Shown: piece after piece, positions 10,414-18,234 of the stretch
Layout: each line of letters opens with the position of its first letter
Numbering within the stretch: the stretch's first letter is position 1
From: Asparagopsis taxiformis
Lineage: Eukaryota > Rhodophyta > Florideophyceae > Bonnemaisoniales > Bonnemaisoniaceae
Direction: 5' to 3'
Assembly (NCBI GenBank): GCA_030407315.1
Contig: JALQPE010000171.1
Span: 1-64,000 of the forward strand
DNA length: 64,000 nucleotides
Notes under the pieces: model-generated
What the model saw: the letters and a program-made list of their open reading frames with translations, nothing else
The model's database searches: none
What the model was told of the DNA's origin: nothing
Translations under genes and position numbers: made by a program

Positions 10414-11018
10414 TGGACATAGAGACGAGCATACTAACGCTGGCGCGCCTGGATGCTTGGCTAGTGACTACTGTGGAGTGTTTGGATGAACCGAAGGGGA
10501 AAGGAGGTGCACGGCAGAAGGAGTTTACAAGGCGGTACAGTCAATATGTGGGGGTAGCTTTTCAGCAATTAGTTGGTATGGTGGTGTACTGCATGTCTTG
10601 TCTCCAAGGCTCGCAAGCAAGGGAAGAAACGGACGTTGTCGAGAGCGAACAGCGGACTAGTGCACAGTCACGGCATGTGTTTGCAAGCCGTACTGTGACG
10701 AGAGAGGCTGTTGAAGTGTGGCAAAGCGGAGAGGGGTCTGGAATTGTTCATGTCGTTGATGATGTAAACCGCTGCTCATCACTTGTTCTAGTGTCCGAGG
10801 ATTGGATTCAATCGCATATTACGTCAAACCTCGGTGCTGTAATGGATTGTGTGATTGCGCAAGGACTAATTGGCGCAGAACTTTTCGTCGTTGACCCATA
10901 TGCTGGACACCTGAGTGCAAACCTGAATGTCGAAATCAATGCCCCACAGTATGGGGGCATGGAGCGGCGCCATGCAGCCACTGCTGATAACGGTTTTGGC
11001 GTAATGGAGGATGGTTGA
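10413..11018 (+). CDS. Small protein translated from a TAATG junction, function unknown
   Basis: The ORF is 201 residues, beginning MDIETSILTLARLDAWLV. No membrane segment, signal peptide or known motif is visible. Its ATG shares one base with the stop of the upstream gene, with no room for a separate promoter or leader, so it is probably read from the same transcript by termination-reinitiation, as known for UAAUG junctions in some non-LTR retrotransposons. The stop lies 77 bp from the end of the convergent transposase gene. Alternatively the two frames were once one protein split by a mutation, but the upstream C-terminus looks complete. Confidence 0.5.
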   Translation: MDIETSILTLARLDAWLVTTVECLDEPKGKGGARQKEFTRRYSQYVGVAFQQLVGMVVYCMSCLQGSQAREETDVVESEQRTSAQSRHVFASRTVTREAVEVWQSGEGSGIVHVVDDVNRCSSLVLVSEDWIQSHITSNLGAVMDCVIAQGLIGAELFVVDPYAGHLSANLNVEINAPQYGGMERRHAATADNGFGVMEDG

Positions 11019-11095
11019 AATTAGTGCAGTAAATGTGACGTTGACTAGAAGGCTTATCATGTAGTACATTATCAATAGAGTGCTGCGATTTAGAT

Positions 11096-14000
11096 TTATT
11101 CTTCTTCATTATCATCTGTGAACTGGTAATCAGTGTTGGTGTAGAAGCGGTTGAGATAGAAACGGTGGTCCGACCAGTGCATTTGTTTCGTAAATGGCTT
11201 GACTGGAAAGTTACTTCGTACGATGTGCACGGTGCCAGATATAGTAGATGCAGGAATGAGGTCAAACCAAGGACCACCTGCACTGTGGGATGCAGTGTCA
11301 TTGCTGTCAACGGATCCGTTGTCCGGGTCCCATGTGGACCACTTTAAACAAATGCACCCAAGTGATTTTTCCACAGCGGTTTTTGGGGCAAAGCAGGTCA
11401 TATACTGAACGAAAGCGAGTTCTACAGGTTGAAACAGGTTTGGAGACTGCAGGCGTACCAGTGCCAGGACGCGCCCTACCCATATGGTTCTGTAGTCATC
11501 GGCAGTTCCGGAGATGACGACAAAGGAGTACTGCGATCTCTTTGCGGGGCCGAATGATGAAGTTGCAAAGACGCGCTGCTGCTTGTGCCTCGACACGTTT
11601 GTGGGGCGAAGCATGCCACTGTGCGGGTCAAAGTCGTCGGCATCTGGGACGTACCCTCCCATGACGTAGGCGGACTTTACCACGGTGACGGAAATGTCCA
11701 TGTCATGTATTGGAGGGCCTTCTGCCGTGGCGCGCAGTCTAGCGAGGGTGAGGAACGCTTGTGCAGCTGTGTCACCGAGTTGCTGGAATAGCGTTATGGT
11801 GCCAGACGGGAACGAGGAGTTGTGCAGAGGCAAAAGAGTGGCAGGATCGGGCTGTCCGTCGATATCTGCAACGAGGAGGGTTGCATCGGGCAGCAGGGAG
11901 GCAAAGTCGTGCAGTGCAACGGTGAATCCGTCGCGAACGAGTACTGCACCGTCTGTGGGCGATATCATGCGTGGGTTTCCCAATGTGTTCGATGGGGTGT
12001 GACCAGTTGGAGTGGCCAAGGAGAATTCCATGTGGCGAATAGTCTCTTCCATGGCTGTGGAGCGCCTTCGAGAGGTTTTCCTATAACTCTGTTTGAACAG
12101 AAGATGCGAGTGTTCGTAGGGGCCTGCATCAATGTGTTCCAGGGCGCCATATCTCTGCAAGTCACCGGGAAGATGGTCTAGAAGATGGAACTTGAAAGTT
12201 TTGAGACCTGTGGTGTGGAATGGGCCGAGGGTGGAGAGCATTGATTGTTTGAAATAGGAAATGGAGTTTTGGAGGCTTTCTAGTTCGGCGGCAGTCCAGT
12301 GCTTGATGCGACCGCGTTTCATGACCCATGCGACGAGGTCAGAGTATTGCGTGCAGATGGAAGTGAGGGGGCTGTATCTACTTCGTCACAGCATGTGTCA
12401 ATGAATGCTGCGATGAAAGGGAACACCATGTCGACATGGTGATAGTCTTTGGCTGCGAGCATGCCGCGTATGCCGTCCTCCGTGAAGAGGCCGTTCAAAT
12501 TGGTGCCCTTCTCACCCTTGGAGAAGTCGACATGAAGACCGGTGATGTAGTAGTCGCGTTCGATAGCGGACAGAATGCTGTTTGAGCCGGCGAGGATGGA
12601 TTTTTTGACCTTCTTGAAGGTGCGAGGTGTCCCGGAACGGGAGGCAGTGGTGGTGGTGAGGTCTGGGGAGCTGAGGCGGTGGACAATGCACTGTTTGATG
12701 AGCTTTGAGATGCCGAGGTGGAGATTGTGCAGAGGCTCGAAGGAGAAAATGTTGTAGGGGTCTAGGGGACTGTTGGTGGGTAAAAGAGCGGTCGATTCGA
12801 GGACAGAGTGTTGTTCGAGGAGGGAGAGAGCTTCGAGCGGAGCAGTTGTATGCTCCTGAGCGCTCTCTTGGCGTGCAGAGCGTGTATCATCGAGGGAGCG
12901 GGGCTGGTGTGGCGCGCTGGATTCAAGTTGAGTGGCGGGGATGTAGCAGCGGTGGCAGGGATGTGTGGTGGTAGTGCTGTTGCGAGTGCATGACAGCTCT
13001 TTGGCCTCTGGAAAGTCGCAGCAATAATTGGCTAGGATGGGAAAGCATTGGCGGGCAGTTGCAGTGGAGTCTGTGCAGGGGAACCCGGAAGAGAACGCGG
13101 TGGATAGGGACGAAAACACTTTTTCGAGTGCTTTATGAAGAATATCAATTTTGCGAGCGCGACTAGCAGAACTAGAGGTTGTCGGCATTTCATCACCGAA
13201 CAAGGCGTTGGACGAAGGGTTAACAATGTACGGAAGATACCCGACGATGGTGAGGCCGGTACGGATGCAGTGGCGACGGAGGGGGGCGGAGAAGTTGAGC
13301 AGTGTGACGTGTATGGGGTATGCGACGATTGCGGAGCTCTTGAGGCTTGTGCTGCTCTTGTCGGAGTACACTTGGAGGAGGCCGGCAAAGGAGGAAGCGG
13401 TGGGATCATTTTCCTCTGCCCATACGACCTGTGGATCTTCCGAGAGCTGCACGCGCTGTCTAGTAACCTGGTGCAGCGTTTTCGCGAATTCTGTGTGTAG
13501 GGGATGAGAAAATATTGCGGTGCCGTCTGGGGCGGTCTGTGGGGAGGGGTGGAAGAGAGTATTTTGGTCGTTAGCCAGTGCTAACTGCCTGCGGAGCATG
13601 TCGACTGGGTCGCGGAGGTACAGCTGTGCCGAGTACTTACCAGTTTTGTCTGGAATGATGTGGCTCTTGTAACCTTCGGTGCGGAAATGTGTTTCGACCA
13701 TGGAAGCGGTAACGTGGCGACATTCTTCTACGGTGCGAACGGCGCTGTTGAACTTTTCTAGGGAGAATGCGGGGTCTTGTAGGATGGTGATGACTTCGCT
13801 CACGCGGCCAGCGCCGGCCTTGTACTCGAGGGTTGTGAGACTGGCGGCGAGGGATTGCACGAGGAGGTCTGCGCGGGAGGGGGTTGAGGTTGGTGGCAGT
13901 GAAGCGTCACAGGGTGAGTCGCTGGAGGAAGCACGACCAGATTCTGGGTCTGGGGAGCTGGGTTGCGGGGAATCATGGTCGCCGTTTCGAGCAGGCTCAT

Positions 14001-14136
14001 GGGTGACGGCAGGGACACGAGCGTTGTTGAAATGTTGGGGAGAGGGGTTGAAACGGTAGCGACACGTTCGCTCATGCAGCGCGAGCGCATAAGCATCTAC
14101 GCAGTAGTAGAAGCACCCTTCATACTTGCATTCCAT
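11096..14136 (-). CDS. Plavaka-type (CACTA superfamily) transposase, split by a frameshift
   Basis: The first frame (14136 to 12319, 605 residues) and the second (12322 to 11096, 408 residues) form one transposase. The N-terminus has a Cys/His cluster (CKYEGC...H...C). A segment reading VYSDKSSTSLKSS then VAYPIHVT and GLTIVGYLP matches the SDK block of Plavaka transposases; HPCHRCYIP matches the CPRC block; FEPLHNLHLGISK matches the D/E-x-LH-x-LH-x-G block; and KFHLLDHLPGDLQRYG, followed by YEHSHLLFKQSYRKTSRR, matches the C-terminal catalytic block. The frames touch at ATGA (12,319-12,322), but the second frame continues to make sense upstream of that ATG (TSICTQYSDLVAWV), and the frames change best at a run of five G on the plus strand (12,368-12,372). 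A one-base indel there is the simplest explanation. The element's ends were not found. Confidence 0.8.
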
Positions 14137-14733
14137 GTCGAGTTTTGACGCAAAAGGGAGGATTGCGAGCTGAACAGGGGAGACTGTGCCGTCCAGATGC
14201 GACCAATTTTATTTTTGTGGTGCTTTCGAGACTTGGAATGTAACGTGTTCGTAGTTTTTTGGGTAGTAGTTTTGTGCTCACTCCAGCTGACATCCCAACG
14301 GTGGAATTTAACCGAGAGTTCAATCATTTCCAACTGTTACATCACATTGCGTGCTGGCAACGTGTGCATGGAAGGACGAACGACTGCCCTGGGAGATGAA
14401 TTTTCAATTAATTCATTTGTAATAATAAACTTTTTTATTTCCAAACTTCGTGGAATCTGAATGTGCTTTACAGCGGATATGCCACAGATCATGTAAGGAA
14501 AGCAAATGGATTCTCATATATATGATTATATGTTTATATTCGTTGTTCTCGATCCGGATCTCTTTGTTCGGGGAATCAGAGACCATGGCTTGGGCCATAC
14601 TCAATCTCACTGCCGGCGATGATTTCGAGTATGCACAGCAAGACTTAAGCGGACGCAGAAAGCTGTCCGGTCGACGCCGCAGGCTCCACTCCGCCCTCAT
14701 CACCGACTGATCTTCTTTGACCGACTTTGCTTT
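14137..14733. other. No gene recognised
   Basis: This is the 5' flank of the transposase gene. It contains AT-rich stretches and short chance frames only; I see no motif. Confidence 0.5.
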
Positions 14734-14771
14734 GTACGTGCGCGAATCTTGATCAAGATTCGCGCACGTAC
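14734..14771. repeat. Perfect 38-bp palindrome
   Basis: The left arm GTACGTGCGCGAATCTTGA is followed immediately by its exact reverse complement, with no spacer. Such a dyad is expected to form a cruciform or a long RNA hairpin, and could be a head-to-head junction of two transposon ends. Confidence 0.9.
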
Positions 14772-14799
14772 CTTCGTTCCATCCTCTACCCTCGAGGGT

Positions 14800-15850
14800 A
14801 TGCGTTGAGGGAAGCGTGGGTTTTGAGTCTGACTATTTCCGTTGATGCGATATTTTTCATGGAAGCCTGTTGACTGATGGTGTGTATTGAGCGGAGGATG
14901 GAAGAGAGGTACGTGAAGTTTTGAAAGTATGCTGTGAGGGAAGGTTGATTTTGAGTCTGACTGTTGTGGTTGATTCCGATGTTGTGTAGATGATGCAGGA
15001 ATGTTGATGACGGAAGGTAAGTTTCATTGAGTGCCAAGATGTGCTTTGCGAAGATATGGACTGCTGACTATGATTATTGTTAATTGCAAGGTTTTTGGAT
15101 CATGGTTTGTATTGTGTGTAGGATGGATGAGAGGTACATTTGCGAGTTCTCAGGGTATGTAGCGAGGGAAACGTTGGTTTTCAATCTGACTGTTGCGATT
15201 GAATCCGATGTTGCGTAGGTGATGGAGGAATAGTGATGACGGAAGGTAAGTCACATTGGGCGCCCAGACCGGTTGTGCGAAGATGCGGAATGCTGACTAC
15301 TTTTCTTGGCTACACGATTACGTGATTTATGGTTTTTATTGTGTGCAGGATGGAACAGGTAAAGTAAGTGTGCGAGTTTTGAAAGTAAGCAGCGAGGGAA
15401 GGTTGGTTTTGAGTCTGACTATTTCCGTTGATGCGATATTTTTCATTGGAAGCCTATTGAGTCATGGTGTGTATTGTGTGGAGCGAAGGTAAGTGTGCGA
15501 GTTTTGAAAGTATGCTGTGATGGAAGGTTGGTTTTGAGTCTGACTGTTGTGGTTGATTCCGATGTTGTGTAGATGATGCAGGAATGTTGATGACAGAAGG
15601 TAAGTTTTACTGAGCACCAAGACTTGTTTTGCGAAGATATGGACTGCTGACTTTGATTATTCATTGCAAGGTTTTTGGATCATGGTTTGTATTTTGTGTA
15701 GGATGGATGATTCAGTCATCCTCTCGGAGAGGTAAGTAAGGGAGTTTCTAGGATATCTGTCGTGGTAAGCGTTGCTTTTGAGTCTGACTGTTGTGGTTGA
15801 TTCTGATGTTGTGTATGTGATGCAGGAGTGGTGAAGCAGGAACGGCAGGA
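14800..15850 (+). repeat. Degenerate tandem field with two ~585-bp super-units
   Basis: The phrase TTTTGAGTCTGACT recurs at 14821, 14949, 15407, 15532 and 15774, with a diverged copy at 15175. Matching phrases are about 583-598 bp apart (14821/15407, 14949/15532), so a unit of about 585 bp is duplicated, and each unit is itself built of related subunits. The subunits contain many GGTAAGT and TTGCAAG or TGTAG phrases that resemble short introns. No coding frame persists. 15,850-16,188 holds nothing recognised. Confidence 0.65.
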
Positions 15851-16188
15851 CTGAAGGAGAGTGAAGAAGGGATGTAGGAAGATGGGGAATGAAGCTGTGA
15901 GGTGTTTCTGGTATGTGTATATTTTGGGGCATACGATAGAAGTGAGAGTGCGTTTCAAGTGGTGTAAGATTTTGCTGACCATGTTCGTGTTTGATGTCTT
16001 GATGATTTAATGGGCTGGGGTGGTGTCGAGGAAAGCGGGGATGGTATTGGGAAGGAGCGTATTTTTTGTAATCTAGGTCGTGAGGGTTCTTGCAGTATGT
16101 GCGGATGGTGGTGCATGGCGTTCGGATGGTAGGGAGAACGCGATAGTGAGGGAGATGGGTGATCGACGATATGCTGACAGGTATTTTG

Positions 16189-16284
16189 TATTCTGGCTGG
16201 ATACGTATTTCCTATTCTAACCGGGTATTTATTTCCTATTCTAACCGGGTATTTATTTCCTATTCTGACCAGATATGTATTCCC
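16189..16284 (+). repeat. 24-bp tandem repeat, four units
   Basis: Four 24-bp units of the type TATTCTAACCGGGTATTTAT plus TTCC; the two middle units are identical and the outer ones differ at several bases. Confidence 0.85.
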
Positions 16285-16414
16285 TATTCTAGAGAGACGT
16301 ATTGTATACGAGCAGTTTCCTAAATGAGAGAATAAAATACGGTCCGATATGGGCCCTGAATTTACCATCCGCTGTAATTTCTTCCCTCCCGGTTTTCGCT
16401 GATATATTGTATAC

Positions 16415-16758
16415 TGGATGTCGGGTCCTAGTATTCCGCCATATGTACTAGAGAAAGTGGATGTCGGGTCCTAGTATTCCGCCAAACGTACTAGAGAAAG
16501 TGGATGTCGGGCCCTAGTATTCCGCCAAACGTACTAGAGAAAGTGGATGTCGGGTCCTAGTATTCCGCCATATGTACTAGAGAAAGTGGATGTCGGGTCC
16601 TAGTATTCCGCCATATGTACTAGAGAAAGTGGATGTCGGGTCCTAGTATTCCGCCAAACGTACTAGAGAAAGTGGATGTCGGGTCCTAGTATTCCGCCAT
16701 ATGTACTAGAGAAAGTGGATGTCGGGCCCTAGTATTCCGCCATATGTACTAGAGAAAG
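16415..16758 (+). repeat. 43-bp satellite, eight units
   Basis: Eight 43-bp units start at 16415, 16458, 16501, 16544, 16587, 16630, 16673 and 16716. Units differ at two places: GTCC or GCCC, and CATATG or CAAACG. Each unit contains CTAGTA and its reverse complement TACTAG 12 bases apart. A ninth, diverged unit begins at 16759 and leads into a segment (16,759-16,885) with TGGACGTCCGCATCCA and its near inverse around an A/T run. The array abuts the broken end of an old retrotransposon. Confidence 0.95.
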
Positions 16759-16889
16759 TGGACGTCCGCATCCAAAAAATTTTTATTTTTTTTTGGACGC
16801 GGACGTTCATTTGTTCTAGTAAATCTCGGGGCCGACTAGGACCCGTACTAGAGAGACTGGACGTCCGCGTCCACTTCCGAAAACACAGA

Positions 16890-17219
16890 CGAACTCGCGA
16901 AATTCGACGTCGCGATGCGTAACGAAATAATCGGTCGTGCGACGCAAGCGCAATCATTGCGAATGATTCGCGACGCGCCTCGGAGCGCATCCCCGCGTCG
17001 AAAAACCAAGGCTCACTAACTTCTCCCTCCCGTTCAACGTCACTCCAGGGGACGCCGCCGTCCAACAAGAAACCGGCGCTAGGCGCCGCCGCCCAGGGGT
17101 CAAGATGCGCGAACTCGTCGCGACGCATTGTGCGAAGACGCGCCAAATGACGCACCAACCGCTCATCCGCCGCATCCTCCAGGAAGTAAGCATCACAAGG
17201 AAGGTTCGAAGGTACAGCC
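16890..17219 (-). pseudogene. Old antisense accessory ORF, downstream fragment
   Basis: On the minus strand this reads a segment homologous to residues about 195-300 of the 946-residue antisense protein of the young retrotransposon (shared RRDEFA, DPWAAAPSAGFLLDGGVPW, EARRE). After RRE the frame has drifted, though the DNA still aligns as far as GAATTTCGCGAGTT. It is the continuation of the fragment at 30,514-31,088, cut apart by the insertion at 17,220. Homology stops near 16,890, where the tandem-repeat field begins, so the rest of the old element is lost. Confidence 0.85.
17215..17219. other. Target site duplication, left copy (CAGCC)
   Basis: CAGCC directly precedes the TG of the left LTR and recurs at 30,509-30,513 directly after the CA of the right LTR. 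A 5-bp duplication is the normal product of Ty3/gypsy integrase. Confidence 0.9.
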
Positions 17220-18031
17220 TGTAGGACCAGCCGGGATGGCGGTCACTAAGAGAGTTCTAGAATCGCTTGCCTTGTCAGGGCGTGTTGAACCGTAACGCGC
17301 TCGTGAACTTGCGTTTCGCACGTCGCTCGGTCGCGGAGGCGATCGGGTGGTACAACGGCGGAACGCGCAGGGTCGATCGCAACACGGGATTCGCGGGCCG
17401 GCGCAAGCCGTGATCTCAGGGTGAGATCACCGAGTAAACTCGAGCTCAACACGATCCACGCAGGGGTCGTAAATCCCTGGCCTAGCGGTATGCGACGCAA
17501 CGCGCGGTCTCGCGGTGCGACGCAATTCGACGGTCGGTAAACGCGGCGCGCGCGCACGTACGTCGGCGATCGTGAGCAATCCGCACGCAACGTCGTAACG
17601 CAATCGGTCCTCGCGACGCGCTCAACGCTTAACTCGTAGCTGCGAAAGTGCTGACTGTTTATTGGTAGGGTGCGAAGCCATGCGACCACTAATAGCTAAC
17701 TTACTTGGGACAGGCTGTCCTTGTGTGGCCGGCCGGCGGCGGCCGCACGCTCGCACGCAAAAAGGGAAATATTTGGGAAAAAGACTTTCGTCATAAAAAA
17801 CCCAAAAAAGGGAAATAAAGGGAAATTCGCGGAAAACGCTACACGTGGCGCGGCTCGCGGTTTCGTGGCAACGTACGTACGCGCGCACGCGCTCGCATTG
17901 ACGCTCCGTGACACGTAATCAAGGCGCCACGCGTACGCTCGCTTACTAAACTAACTCAAACGGATGCTTGCGGACTAACGTAAACGCGCGCGCTCGCATC
18001 GGTTCCATCGACCAACTTAAATTGCACCACA
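17220..18031 (-). repeat. LTR (3' LTR in the sense direction)
   Basis: 812 bp, TGTAGGACCAGCC...GCACCACA on the plus strand. It contains a perfect hairpin TGATCTCA-GGG-TGAGATCA at 17,411-17,429 that is also kept in the older, diverged LTR at 31,271-32,062. It differs from the partner LTR only by an extra TACG near 17,880. Confidence 0.95.
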
Positions 18032-18040
18032 CTCCCCCCG
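18032..18040 (-). other. Polypurine tract
   Basis: On the minus strand the sequence reads CGGGGGGAG immediately before the LTR (TGTGGTGC). The same tract borders the old LTR at 31,262-31,270. It is the expected primer for plus-strand DNA synthesis. Confidence 0.85.
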
Positions 18041-18234
18041 ACTAACTTCACAGCGCGTCCTCGCGCGCAACGTTCTTGTGCACACCTTCAGCTCTCTTCT
18101 GTCTTTTTCTCCTCTTCCAATCTTCTTCTTCTCTTCCATCCTTCTACTTCTCTTCCATCTTTCTGTTTCTCTTCCATCCTTCTTCTCCATCTCGCGCGCG
18201 TTCGCTCCGTTAACGCCACACGCGCCCGCGCTTC

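Noticed and set aside
14800..15950. CRISPR-like array
   Set aside because: Units are long, degenerate and nested, with no constant repeat and unique spacer pattern.
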